Positions 46,489-54,745 of a stretch of 64,000 bases of DNA are shown piece by piece; positions within the stretch are counted from its first letter, which is position 1, and each line of letters starts with the position of its first letter. Under the pieces are notes generated by a model. The model saw only the letters and a program-made list of their open reading frames with translations, was not told where the DNA came from and searched no databases. This DNA comes from Amphibacillus xylanus NBRC 15112 (GTDB lineage: Bacteria > Bacillota > Bacilli > Bacillales > Amphibacillaceae). The position numbers were made by a program, and so were the translations under genes. Where the stretch lies: assembly GCF_000307165.1 (NCBI RefSeq), contig NC_018704.1, positions 620,001 through 684,000 on the forward strand, given 5' to 3'.

Positions 46489-47542
46489 AGTTTCTAATTT
46501 CTTGTCTCATAAAATTATAGTATGAGATTCCAAAGCAAACTGTTGTAGCGGCGATGAGTCCTGTTAGCTGTGGCCAAATTAGGAGTAAGCTTTGTGATAG
46601 TGGCAATGGCCCAGCAACTGCGCCGGCTGTTTGCTGCATCGTAAGTGGTCCTAATGCTCTTACAGATGGCGATAACAGAGTCGTAGTTGATTCGCTAAAT
46701 AGATAGCTTGGCGAGAGTCGCATTAAATTTAAAATTAAATTCTGATTACTTAGTAGGTCGTCTACAGACTGTGGTGTCATCGCACTTGCGATTAAGTTAA
46801 TGATAATACTAAAGAACATACTGAAAAAGATCCATACTGCAATACCTGCAAGCGCTGATGTCGCTGGTTGCTTAAATAGTACTGAGAATAAGATCCCAAG
46901 GTTAAGCCAAAATGCGACATAGACAATACATAGCAATAAGAAGCAGATGATCCTTGCAAATTCTTCAAAAGTAGGCGGGATACCGATAATTAGGATGCCG
47001 AATCCCATCACTAAAAAGCCTAATGTGAAGAATAGGACGACATTAATTAGGACTGCTGCAACGAATTTTGCATTGATCACTGAATCTCTCGGGATTGGTT
47101 GTGCTAATAAGCGATTAAGTGTACCTCGATTTCGTTCTGAGTTGATCGCGTCAAAACCTAATCCAATACCAAGTAGTGGTCCGAGGAATGAAACAAACGT
47201 AATAAATGGTGGTAATGTCCCGTCTGATAAAGTAAATAGTCTTAAGAATAAGTAAGAACTCGTTGTAAATTCCACCGCATTTTCAGATGATTTAGCTGCA
47301 TCACTAATTGTAGTAACAGCAGTGTAAAGTGAGCCAATACATGTTAAGACGATAATCGCAAGTAAGATAATAATTCGCCAACTTGTTATATAATCAGTAA
47401 ACTCTTTTCTTACGATCGCATTAAATATTCGTCGTTGTTTTTGCTTATCATCTAAATCAGTCGTATCTCTTTTTTCAATTTTTAATGCGTTAATCCATTT
47501 TGAGAAATCTGGTTTAGTTAACTCTAAATTAGGCAGTTTCAC
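46487..47542 (-). CDS. ABC-2 type exporter permease
   Basis: About 351 residues. A cytosolic N-terminal stretch of 50-60 residues leads into six helices; the segment FDAINSERNRGTLNRLLAQPIPRDSVINAKFVAAVLINVVL is typical of NosY/ABC-2 permeases. A long extracytoplasmic loop with STTTLLSPSVRALGP lies before the last helix. The frame is open to 47581; GTG 47542 is chosen because GAGGGG lies upstream at about 10 nt. It overlaps the ATPase gene by 14 nt and forms the exporter with it. Confidence 0.88.
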   Translation of the reverse strand: MKLPNLELTKPDFSKWINALKIEKRDTTDLDDKQKQRRIFNAIVRKEFTDYITSWRIIILLAIIVLTCIGSLYTAVTTISDAAKSSENAVEFTTSSYLFLRLFTLSDGTLPPFITFVSFLGPLLGIGLGFDAINSERNRGTLNRLLAQPIPRDSVINAKFVAAVLINVVLFFTLGFLVMGFGILIIGIPPTFEEFARIICFLLLCIVYVAFWLNLGILFSVLFKQPATSALAGIAVWIFFSMFFSIIINLIASAMTPQSVDDLLSNQNLILNLMRLSPSYLFSESTTTLLSPSVRALGPLTMQQTAGAVAGPLPLSQSLLLIWPQLTGLIAATTVCFGISYYNFMRQEIRN

Positions 47543-48485
47543 TTTGATCACGCCCCTCGAAGTATCGATGGTAGATTTCATCTAAGCCATAGTCACTTTT
47601 ACTAATTTGAATTAATTCTGCACCGGATTCAAAAACAATTTTGGCTACTTGCTTAGTTAAATCTGCTTCACAATGTAGTTTAAGTTTTCCAGGGTGAATC
47701 TCTTCAACTTCATTAATACCTGCTGTGTTTTTAAATTGCTCAATCAAGTTTGTGTCACCACTGATATACTCTAAGTTAATAAGGTAGGCATCTTCGTTAA
47801 ATAGCTGTTGTGCGAGATCGTTAATATTTCCAGTTGCTAGTAGTTTACCTTTAACAAAAATGCCGACTCGGTCACAAATCCTTTGAACTTGATGTAAATC
47901 ATGTGATGACAACAGAACAGTAATCTGTTCCTTCTTACTTAAATCTTTAATTAAGCCGAGTAATTCACGAACACCTTCAGGGTCAATACCAATTGTAGGT
48001 TCATCTAAGATAATGACTTGTGGGTTTTTCATTAATACATCAGCTAAACCAAGACGTTGGCGCATTCCTCTTGAATATTTATCTGTTCGTTTGTCCTTTG
48101 CATCTGTTAGGCCGACAAGCTCTAGTAGATGAAGTGCTCTTTCTTTCGCCTCTTTTCTATCCATTCCGTTTAAACTAGCTGTATACATTAAGTTTTCTAA
48201 TCCGGTCATTTGGTGGTAAAATCCAACGTCATCAGGTAAATAACCAACAATTTTCTTAACATCAATCGGATGATTCGTTGAGTTAATTCCGTTAACGGTT
48301 ACTGTACCTGAAGTAGGTTCGCTAAGCCCAAGTGTCATAAGGATAGTCGTTGACTTACCAGCACCGTTTGGGCCTAATAAACCAAAAATTTCGCCTTTAT
48401 TGATTGAGAGAGAGAGGTGATCGACTGCATATTCTTTATCATATACTTTGGTCAGATCATTAAATTGAATAATTGGTTCGGTCAC
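47529..48485 (-). CDS. ABC exporter ATPase
   Basis: A 318-residue nucleotide-binding subunit: Walker A GPNGAGKST, Q-loop YLPDDVGFYHQMTG, signature YSRGMRQRLGLADVL (SRGMRQ rather than SGGQ), Walker B VIILDEPTIGID and SSHDLHQVQR. A C-terminal domain of about 100 residues follows. GTG start with GGAGGAG upstream. It lies 2 bp after the NEW3 gene and overlaps the permease gene. Confidence 0.93.
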   Translation of the reverse strand: MTEPIIQFNDLTKVYDKEYAVDHLSLSINKGEIFGLLGPNGAGKSTTILMTLGLSEPTSGTVTVNGINSTNHPIDVKKIVGYLPDDVGFYHQMTGLENLMYTASLNGMDRKEAKERALHLLELVGLTDAKDKRTDKYSRGMRQRLGLADVLMKNPQVIILDEPTIGIDPEGVRELLGLIKDLSKKEQITVLLSSHDLHQVQRICDRVGIFVKGKLLATGNINDLAQQLFNEDAYLINLEYISGDTNLIEQFKNTAGINEVEEIHPGKLKLHCEADLTKQVAKIVFESGAELIQISKSDYGLDEIYHRYFEGRDQSETA

Positions 48486-48487
48486 AA

Positions 48488-49645
48488 TTATCTCCTCCCG
48501 TATTTTTTAAATAAGTAAAACAGTCCGCCGAATACAGCTAGGATAATTGCTATGCCAATAAGTCCCCATAATGTTGATGTTTCTACAGAGATTCTAAAGA
48601 CTGCATTATCAGATGTTTCTGCTGCTTTGGCAGAGAATGAAGCTTCATAGTCTCCGGCAATAGCATCATCAGCCGCTGTAACTTTTGCTTTGATTATTTT
48701 TGTTTCACCAGCTTCTAAGACTTCAATTTCAGATTCGTCAAATTCAACTTCCCAGTTAGGTGGTGTTGATGATGTGATTGATACATCATTTAATGTTGCT
48801 GTCCCAATATTTCGGACAATTAATTCAATCATTTTACTTCGCCCAGCTGTTATATCGGTATTTAATCTACCGTCTGGTGTCGTAATATCAATGTCATAAG
48901 ATCCGGTTATGACTGCTTCAAGTGTTGTTTCAGCAGCGGTTCCTCCTGCAGATGCCTTGATAGGAATTTCATATGTGTCTGCACTCGCTGTTTCGGCTGG
49001 AATAAGGTCAAGATCAATATCTTTATTTGCTCCAGGCTCTAATGAAACAGATGTGACAGCATTTCCATCTGCTTTAAATTGTGCACGCCAGCCTGCAGGT
49101 ACTTCTGAACTTAATGAATAGTTCTGTTCATTTGCTGTTAGGTTTTTTAGATTAAACTTGTAAGAGAATGTTGCATCAGTGTGTCCTTCTAGGTTTGGTT
49201 GATCAATCGTTAATTCTGTCGAGTATGTTCCTTCCTCTGATACTTCAACTAAGAATGGTAGTGTAGCTTCAACACCGTTACTTCCACGTGCGACGAGGTC
49301 AAACTTGTATTCTCCTTTTTCTACTTGTAGGGGAATCTCAATGTCTAAGCTAATTGTTTGATAACTGTCTGCATCAATTGATAGCTGACGAATGTCATGG
49401 CCTCCAGCTCTAATTTTGCTTGTCCATTCATCAGGCAAGTTTTTCAACGAGAATGAAACGTGGGCAACAGATGAGCTAGTATTTTTAACATCAACAGAAT
49501 AGTTGATCGATTCACCTGGTGTTGTCGACAGCCCAGTATAAGGTGTATACATGTTCACTTCTGCTGCCACTTCAGTCGGACTAAAACCAAGCATGCCTCC
49601 AATCATTAGTAAAGTCATTAAAATAATTGAAATTTTCTTTTTCAT
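48488..49645 (-). CDS. Secreted NEW3-domain protein with C-terminal membrane anchor
   Basis: A 385-residue protein: signal peptide (residues 1-28, cleavage near VAA), three immunoglobulin-like NEW3/DUF11-type modules (STTPGESINYSVDVKNTSSSVAHVSFSLKNLPDEW; TFSYKFNLKNLTANEQNYSLSSEVPAGW; SKMIELIVRNIGTATLNDVSITSSTPPNW), and a C-terminal helix (LWGLIGIAIILAVFGGLFYLF) followed by KKYGRR. It is therefore anchored with its bulk outside. Proteins like this are commonly encoded with an ABC-2 exporter (COG1470 group). RBS GGGAGG. A cell-wall binding or assembly role is inferred. Confidence 0.85.
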   Translation of the reverse strand: MKKKISIILMTLLMIGGMLGFSPTEVAAEVNMYTPYTGLSTTPGESINYSVDVKNTSSSVAHVSFSLKNLPDEWTSKIRAGGHDIRQLSIDADSYQTISLDIEIPLQVEKGEYKFDLVARGSNGVEATLPFLVEVSEEGTYSTELTIDQPNLEGHTDATFSYKFNLKNLTANEQNYSLSSEVPAGWRAQFKADGNAVTSVSLEPGANKDIDLDLIPAETASADTYEIPIKASAGGTAAETTLEAVITGSYDIDITTPDGRLNTDITAGRSKMIELIVRNIGTATLNDVSITSSTPPNWEVEFDESEIEVLEAGETKIIKAKVTAADDAIAGDYEASFSAKAAETSDNAVFRISVETSTLWGLIGIAIILAVFGGLFYLFKKYGRR

Positions 49646-49897
49646 GATTTTTTTCCTCCCTTTGTTTTCACAGATTTTTGGGCATGAATTAAAACGCCTT
49701 CATAATAATTACGATTAGCTCTCTCAAATGGATTTGATTTTTAATAATTTTTTTATAAAATTATGATTAGAATAGAAAAATCTTAATATAGTAGATGCCT
49801 TGGTTTATTCTATCTGTCATTTTTTCATGGAAATTTATTTTAATCGCTAGATCAGAGCGCTAAATGATCTTTCAGAGTAAAGTGAGGAGGGAATGAC

Positions 49898-50482
49898 GTG
49901 GAAAACCAGCAAACGAGTTATTACTTACTTTTAGATATGGCTCAAGGCTCTAGAGAGGCGTTCAATCGATTTTATCAGCTTTATAGTGATTACGTCTTTA
50001 GAATTGCTTTTAATGTTATTGGTGAGCAGTTAACTGCTGAGGATGTTTGTCATGATATATTTTTAGATGTATTTCAAAATGCTGATCAATACAGTCCGAA
50101 GCGGGGGAGTGTAGAAGCATGGCTTGCGATCAAAACGAAAAGTCGGGCGATAGATCATCTAAGAAAGAAGAAACCTTTATTGATTGATAGGTTTGAAGCG
50201 ATTCTGATGTCTTATGAAAAGGATCAACCTGCTGAAGTTGCTGCATTATCAAAAATGGAACACGAGATTATTTTAGCAGCCTTAAACCATATTCCTAAGG
50301 CACAGCGAGAAGTGATTTATGGCGCTTACTTTGAAGGAAAGACACAAAAAGAACTGGCGGAAAAGTTTAAACGCCCTCTAGGAACAATAAAGTCACTGGT
50401 ACGTTATGGGTTAAATCATTTGCGCAAACAAAAGATACTCTTGCAGTGGATAGATTCGGATCGGGGTGAAGGTCATGGTTAA
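49898..50482 (+). CDS. ECF-type RNA polymerase sigma factor
   Basis: A 194-residue sigma-70 group IV factor. Region 2 spans about residues 20-90 (FYQLYSDYVFRIAFNVIGEQLTAEDVCHDIFLDVFQNADQY, AWLAIKTKSRAIDHLRKKK) and region 4 about 130-180 (LNHIPKAQREVIYGAYFEGKTQKELAEKFKRPLGTIKSLVRYGLNHLRK). GTG start with GGAGG. The anti-sigma gene overlaps its end. The adjacent divergent NEW3/ABC operon is a likely target, not proven. Confidence 0.93.
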   Translation: MENQQTSYYLLLDMAQGSREAFNRFYQLYSDYVFRIAFNVIGEQLTAEDVCHDIFLDVFQNADQYSPKRGSVEAWLAIKTKSRAIDHLRKKKPLLIDRFEAILMSYEKDQPAEVAALSKMEHEIILAALNHIPKAQREVIYGAYFEGKTQKELAEKFKRPLGTIKSLVRYGLNHLRKQKILLQWIDSDRGEGHG

Positions 50483-51173
50483 GCAGCATCTAACGGATGA
50501 GCAGTTAATTGATTATGTATTAGATAAACTGTCTGATCATGAAGCTAAGTTTGTATCACGGCATTTGTATAGCTGTGAACGGTGTCAGACTGAGTGGTTA
50601 AGCTGGCAATCTTTATTAGCTGATGAAAACGTGCCAAAACCATCGATTCACTTAGAACGGCAACTACAGCAAGATTTAGATCGCTATCAGCAAAAACAAA
50701 AGTTAAAAAGGAAAATTCAACAATCAAAAAAATTGTACGTTGCGATACTAACTGCTGTTGTTTGTGTATTTTCGTATTTGTTATATCTTGATATTAGGGA
50801 CGCGGCACCTTCCAATGAGTATACTAAAGCTGAGTTGACACCAGTTGAAACTAGAGACTATGAAATAATGCCGGTTAAGAATCCAACACTTTTTTCTGAA
50901 ATTGAAACTGGAGTCTGGTACGATCCTCTAACGAATCAAATCTATGTTGGCATTAATCAGTTCAACCCGTTATTAAGTGAGAGTCTACGTTTAAGATTTG
51001 ACGGTGCCAGCTTTAGTAAGGAAGAAGAAATACTGTATATCCGTGATCAAGGTGGGAAAGTTTTTTATTTAAGAGTGGCTGAAGATAAACCCAACGGATT
51101 GAAATTATATGTTAAGCCGAAAAAGAGAACAACAGAATTAGACTCGTTCCTAATTGATTTGAATGCGGAATAG
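50475..51173 (+). CDS. Zinc-binding anti-sigma factor (ZAS type), membrane-bound
   Basis: A protein of about 232 residues. The N-terminal anti-sigma domain has the HX3CX2C zinc motif (HLYSCERCQTEW), one membrane helix follows (LYVAILTAVVCVFSYLLYL, about 87-105), and the C-terminal 125 residues are extracytoplasmic. This is the standard layout of a RsiW/RsgI-like partner that holds the ECF sigma factor at the membrane until it is cleaved. ATG 50475 is chosen (GGGGTGAAGG upstream); it overlaps the sigma gene by 8 bp. Confidence 0.9.
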   Translation: MVKQHLTDEQLIDYVLDKLSDHEAKFVSRHLYSCERCQTEWLSWQSLLADENVPKPSIHLERQLQQDLDRYQQKQKLKRKIQQSKKLYVAILTAVVCVFSYLLYLDIRDAAPSNEYTKAELTPVETRDYEIMPVKNPTLFSEIETGVWYDPLTNQIYVGINQFNPLLSESLRLRFDGASFSKEEEILYIRDQGGKVFYLRVAEDKPNGLKLYVKPKKRTTELDSFLIDLNAE

Positions 51174-51184
51174 TTTTAAGAAAC

Positions 51185-51211
51185 AGCTTGAAGATTTCAG
51201 GCTGTTTTTTC
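51185..51211 (+). terminator. Terminator after the anti-sigma gene
   Basis: AACAGCTTGAA-GAT-TTCAGGCTGTT, with one G-T pair, then TTTT. Confidence 0.8.
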
Positions 51212-51228
51212 GGTTCTATAATTTTTGG

Positions 51229-51273
51229 TGTTGGTGAGTTCTTTTTTTTCGAATTCGCTGACACCTTTTTTTG
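51229..51273 (+). terminator. Second hairpin with T-run, upstream of the ISL3 remnant
   Basis: GGTGTTGGTGAGTTC pairs over 15 bp (with G-T pairs) with GAATTCGCTGACACC and is followed by TTTTTTT. It may belong to the left end of the ISL3 element. Confidence 0.55.
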
Positions 51274-51340
51274 TGTTTTCATAGAAAAAGACCAGTAGAT
51301 TCCTTTATCATTAAGTCGACGAAAACCCATTTAAAGGAGA

Positions 51341-51820
51341 ATCTACCTAGCCTACGCTCAGTGTATACGAAAAATATTTAATATTAAAGACGAAAACATT
51401 ACTTTTTGCGAAGAAAATTTAAAACTTCCGGACAAACAGATAAATGGTGTTACTTATCAAGTTTTTCAAGCGCGCCTAACATATACACCTAAAGCATGCG
51501 AAAAATGCGGTGTAAAAAATGAAAATCACTCCGTGATTAAACATGGGACAAAAACATCTACAATCAAGCTAGGTTATATTATCTTTCAACCTGTACTGCT
51601 ACGTTTAAAAAAACAACGTTTTTATTGTAAGGTATGTGATCAAATGTTTACTGCATCAACATCATTAGTAGATAAGCATTGTTACATATCTAATTTGATA
51701 AAAAGCCATATCGCTTGAGAATTAAAAGAGTTACAATCAATGAAAACTATTGGTAATCGAGTTGCTGTTTCTTCACACACTGTTCTTCGTATTTTTAAAT
51801 GTATGCGCGAACGAGCATAA
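51341..51820 (+). pseudogene. ISL3-family transposase remnant (N-terminal part only)
   Basis: The frame from 51341 reads IRKIFNIKDENITFCEENLKLPDKQINGVTYQVFQ and contains the ISL3 zinc-finger layout CEKCGVKN...FYCKVCDQMFTASTSLVDKHC. There is no usable start codon, a TGA interrupts the frame at 51716, and after about 34 more residues (ELKELQSMKTIGNRVAVSSHTVLRIFKCMRERA) it ends. An intact ISL3 transposase has some 430 residues, so the catalytic DDE part is lost. The GTAGATTC/GAATCTAC inverted repeat at 51287-51343 fits an ISL3 leader. Confidence 0.8.
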
Positions 51821-51862
51821 AAAGGAGATAAAAGCCAAACGGACTAATATATCATGATAAAA

Positions 51863-51895
51863 AAAGAACTGGCGTATGTGCCAGTTCTTTTAAAT
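51863..51895. terminator. Terminator of the dioxygenase/flavin reductase operon
   Basis: AAGAACTGGC and GCCAGTTCTT with a GTATGT loop; A-run and T-run flank it, so it can act in both directions. Confidence 0.85.
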
Positions 51896-51898
51896 AAA

Positions 51899-52510
51899 TT
51901 AATCCGGTCGTTCAATTTCGAAAATTTCACCAATTTTTGCATAGTTATTCCCTGCTAATCGGCTGACTGCTGCTAACTTGTCAGCGTCTATCCGTTGATC
52001 CGATTGATAAATTGACTCATCAATATGATAATGAACGATTTTACCAATTAATAGGTCAACGCCAACTTCATCATTTTCTCCGAGCTCGATTGCTTGCTCG
52101 AGTACACATTCAAAGCGAACTTTCGCTTCTTTTACGCCTGGTACGGTAACCTTTTTACTTGGAACTGTCGTTAAATTTGCACGTGTCAATTCACTCTCAT
52201 CATGTGGTAAATTTGCTGCAGTTTCATTAACTTTTTCTACATTTTCATGATCAACGATATGAATTACAAATTCTTTTTGTTTTACAATGTTTCGAGCTGT
52301 ATCTTTCATTTGGCCAGCTTTTCGTTGAACGGCTACTGAAATCATTGGTGGATTCGATGATACGACATTAAAATAACTAAATGGAGCACCATTTACGACA
52401 CCATCCTCACTAATACTTGTAACAAAGGCAATTGGACGCGGGATGACTGTGCCGATTAAAAATTTGTAATTTTGTCGTTCAGAAATTTCTTTTGGATCAA
52501 ATGATAGCAC
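51899..52510 (-). CDS. Flavin reductase-like FMN-binding protein
   Basis: A 203-residue protein of the flavin reductase/flavoredoxin (DIM6/NTAB) family: NYKFLIGTVIPRPIAFVTSISEDGVVNGAPFSYFNVVSSNPPMISVAVQRK carries the FMN phosphate-binding region, and later KDTARNIVKQKEFVIHIV. It lies 11 bp after the dioxygenase gene in the same operon, which is driven by an MhqR-type promoter. A role in reductive handling of quinones or aromatics is inferred. RBS GGAGGCATCATTG-type upstream of the start. Confidence 0.87.
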   Translation of the reverse strand: MLSFDPKEISERQNYKFLIGTVIPRPIAFVTSISEDGVVNGAPFSYFNVVSSNPPMISVAVQRKAGQMKDTARNIVKQKEFVIHIVDHENVEKVNETAANLPHDESELTRANLTTVPSKKVTVPGVKEAKVRFECVLEQAIELGENDEVGVDLLIGKIVHYHIDESIYQSDQRIDADKLAAVSRLAGNNYAKIGEIFEIERPD

Positions 52511-52521
52511 AATGATGCCTC

Positions 52522-53460
52522 CTAATCTAATTCTCTAACTTCAATTGGTACTAAAGTTCTTGTTAATTTTTCACGGTGACTTTCATATTGCGGTGGTAAT
52601 TTTAAAGCCTCACCCATTGTCTCGTATGACTCATCGTGTGCAAATCCTGGAGGGTCAGTAGCGATCTCATAAAGGATTTCACCAGCTTCTCTAAAGTAAA
52701 TCGCATTAAAATAGTTTCGATCCTTAACTTCTGTGACAAACTCACCCTTATTAGCAACATAATCTTGCCAAGCTAACAAGTCTTCCTTATCGTTAGCACG
52801 CCATGCGATATGGTGGACAGTTCCAACTCCCATTCTTCCGCGAGGGACATTTGTTTTCTTGACATCGATAATATTACCGATTTCTCCACTAGATTGAAAA
52901 CGAATATATTCATCATTTTCATCAATTTGATTCAATCCCATTGTTTCCTTTAGGATATTTAATGTTTTTTCCGAGTTAGTAGAATATAGAACCGCTCCAC
53001 CAAATCCTTTAATGGCAACCTCGGGCGTAATATCGCCAAAAGTACGATGATTCAATTTTCCACCAGAGCGCTCAACTAACTCCAGTTTTAATCCATGTGG
53101 ATCTTCAAATTGTAAATAGTCTTCATTAAAACGTGATAACTCATTAACAGTAATATTGAACTTTTCTAATCGTTCTCTCCAAAATGACATTGTTCCTTCT
53201 GGAATGGCATATGTTGTGATACCGACTTGTCCACCACCGATTTCACCTTGATATGCACCAATCCATGGGAAGAAAGTAATTATTGTTCCAGGCTCTGCAC
53301 CTTCGTTACCAAAATATAGATGGTAAGTACCCGGATCATCAAAATTGACCGTCTTTTTCACTAACCTTAAACCTAATATACCTGCATAAAAATCAACGTT
53401 CTCTTGAGGATGGCCAACAATTGCAGTAATATGGTGGATCCCAGTTGTTTGTTTACTCAT
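52522..53460 (-). CDS. Ring-cleaving dioxygenase, glyoxalase fold (MhqA/MhqO-like)
   Basis: A 312-residue vicinal-oxygen-chelate enzyme with two glyoxalase modules. The first opens TTGIHHITAIVGHPQENVDFYAGILGLRLVKKTVNFDDPGTYHLYFG with a metal His; the second contains GTVHHIAWRA and EILYEIATDPPGF with the other His/Glu ligands. B. subtilis paralogues MhqA, MhqE and MhqO protect against hydroquinones and catechols and are controlled by MhqR. An MhqR-like operator lies in the promoter here. ATG 53460 is chosen, with GGAGTGAG upstream; the frame is open to 53484. Confidence 0.9.
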   Translation of the reverse strand: MSKQTTGIHHITAIVGHPQENVDFYAGILGLRLVKKTVNFDDPGTYHLYFGNEGAEPGTIITFFPWIGAYQGEIGGGQVGITTYAIPEGTMSFWRERLEKFNITVNELSRFNEDYLQFEDPHGLKLELVERSGGKLNHRTFGDITPEVAIKGFGGAVLYSTNSEKTLNILKETMGLNQIDENDEYIRFQSSGEIGNIIDVKKTNVPRGRMGVGTVHHIAWRANDKEDLLAWQDYVANKGEFVTEVKDRNYFNAIYFREAGEILYEIATDPPGFAHDESYETMGEALKLPPQYESHREKLTRTLVPIEVRELD

Positions 53461-53501
53461 ATATCTCACTCCTATTATTATCAAATAAATTTTATATTAA
53501 A

Positions 53502-53521
53502 TTATCTCGAATTCAAGATAA
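53502..53521. promoter_or_regulatory. MhqR-type operator
   Basis: TTATCTCGAATTCAAGATAA is an inverted repeat with a single mismatch, closely matching the TATCTCGAATTCGAGATA sites that MhqR binds in B. subtilis. It overlaps the transcription start of the dioxygenase operon. Confidence 0.85.
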
Positions 53522-53549
53522 TTATATACCGTAAATTTTTCGATGTCAA
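53521..53549 (-). promoter_or_regulatory. Promoter of the dioxygenase/flavin reductase operon
   Basis: Minus strand TTGACA (53549-53544), 17 bp, TATAAT (53526-53521): a perfect consensus promoter, so tight repression by the adjacent operator is expected. Confidence 0.9.
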
Positions 53550-53552
53550 ATA

Positions 53553-53589
53553 AAAAGAGGAACTTTAATAATCTTAAAGTTCCTCTTCA
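53553..53589 (-). terminator. Terminator after ddh
   Basis: AAGAGGAACTTTAA and TTAAAGTTCCTCTT form a 14-bp stem; the minus-strand T-run ends about 4 bp before the -35 box of the next operon. Confidence 0.85.
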
Positions 53590-53597
53590 TCAATATT

Positions 53598-54584
53598 TTA
53601 TAAGAAATCTTTTCGTAATTGTTCGGCTGATCGTGGTGAGATATAGCTTGGTGCAACGTCAAATACGGTTTTGGCACCAAATTGTTTTTCTTGATTTAAG
53701 CGGTATGCTGCACGTGCATATGCAACAAGGACACTTGCAGTAAACTCTGGGTTACTATCAAGCTTTAATGAAAATTCGTAAATATGTTTATGACCATTAC
53801 TTGTTTCTCCACCACGAATCACAAAACCGCCATGTGGTGCTTTGGAATGATCACGTGCTAATTCTTCTTCAGTAATAAAATATACGTCTGTCGTATAGTC
53901 TGCAAAATAATTTGGCATTGTTTTAATATCGTGTTCAATTTTTGCTCGGTCTGCTCCTTCTTCTGGTACGACATAACATACTCGGATATGTTTGTCAGCT
54001 GTTTCAAGTGTTGGATTGACTCCGCTTCTTACTTTTTCAATCGCTTCATCAGAAGGAATCGTATATTGGACACCATCTTTAACACCATTTACGCGGCGAA
54101 TCGCATCAGAGTGGCCTTGACTTAATCCTTTGCCCCAGAATGTATAATTTTCTCCGTTAGGTAAGATTGCATCCGCCATTACTCGGTTAACTGAAAATAA
54201 ACCTGGATCCCAGCCTACTGAGATAATTGAAGTCGTCTGATTTTGGCGGGCAACTTCATTAACTGATTGAAAAAAATTAGGGATTTGTGCATGATTATCA
54301 TAGCTATCTACAGTATTAAAGAATTGAGCAAAGTGTGGAACTTGTTCTGGTAAATCAGTTGCAGATCCACCACAAAGTAACATTACATCGATTTTGTCTT
54401 TATATTTTTCAGCATCATCGACATGTAATGCTTTTACATTCGGTATATTGAGTTTTAAGTTTTCAGGGTTTCTACGTGTAAATATGGCAACTAATTCAAG
54501 GTCATTTGTCGTATGAATCGCTTCAACTGCACCTTTACCTAGGTTACCATACCCAACAATACCTATTTTGATCTTGTTATTCAT
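53598..54584 (-). CDS. ddh: meso-Diaminopimelate D-dehydrogenase
   Basis: A 328-residue NADPH enzyme that makes meso-diaminopimelate from tetrahydrodipicolinate in one step, for peptidoglycan and lysine. The N-terminal Rossmann motif is IGIVGYGNLGKGAVEAI (about residues 5-21); IFTRRNP, LLCGGSATDLPEQ, TVDSYDNH, SVGWDPGLFSVNR and FWGKGLSQGHSDAIRRVNGV are hallmark segments. Full length. ATG 54584 is chosen over the open frame to 54641 because AAAGGGG lies upstream and homologues begin here. Monocistronic. Confidence 0.95.
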   Translation of the reverse strand: MNNKIKIGIVGYGNLGKGAVEAIHTTNDLELVAIFTRRNPENLKLNIPNVKALHVDDAEKYKDKIDVMLLCGGSATDLPEQVPHFAQFFNTVDSYDNHAQIPNFFQSVNEVARQNQTTSIISVGWDPGLFSVNRVMADAILPNGENYTFWGKGLSQGHSDAIRRVNGVKDGVQYTIPSDEAIEKVRSGVNPTLETADKHIRVCYVVPEEGADRAKIEHDIKTMPNYFADYTTDVYFITEEELARDHSKAPHGGFVIRGGETSNGHKHIYEFSLKLDSNPEFTASVLVAYARAAYRLNQEKQFGAKTVFDVAPSYISPRSAEQLRKDFL

Positions 54585-54620
54585 TAGACGAGCCCCTTTT
54601 CGATAAAAAATTTGTCTAAT

Positions 54621-54645
54621 CATGTCATGACATGTAATCATTATA
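54621..54645 (-). promoter_or_regulatory. Palindrome beside the ddh -10 box
   Basis: CATGTCATGACATG (54621-54634) is a perfect 14-bp palindrome located 5 bp downstream of a TATAAT (54645-54640 on the minus strand). The position suits a repressor site in front of ddh. I do not recognise the cognate regulator. Confidence 0.55.
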
Positions 54646-54704
54646 TAGTAAAAAAAGCCAAGATGTAAAATGCGTTGCCTAATGAGTTAATAATTATTTT
54701 ACCA

Positions 54705-54731
54705 ATAAAAAAATCCCCTGAATAGAGGATT
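54705..54731 (-). terminator. Terminator of the membrane-protein gene at 54746
   Basis: Minus strand AATCCTCT-ATTC-AGGGGATT, with one G-T pair, then TTTTTTT. Confidence 0.8.
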
Positions 54732-54745
54732 AAATAATAGCCTAG

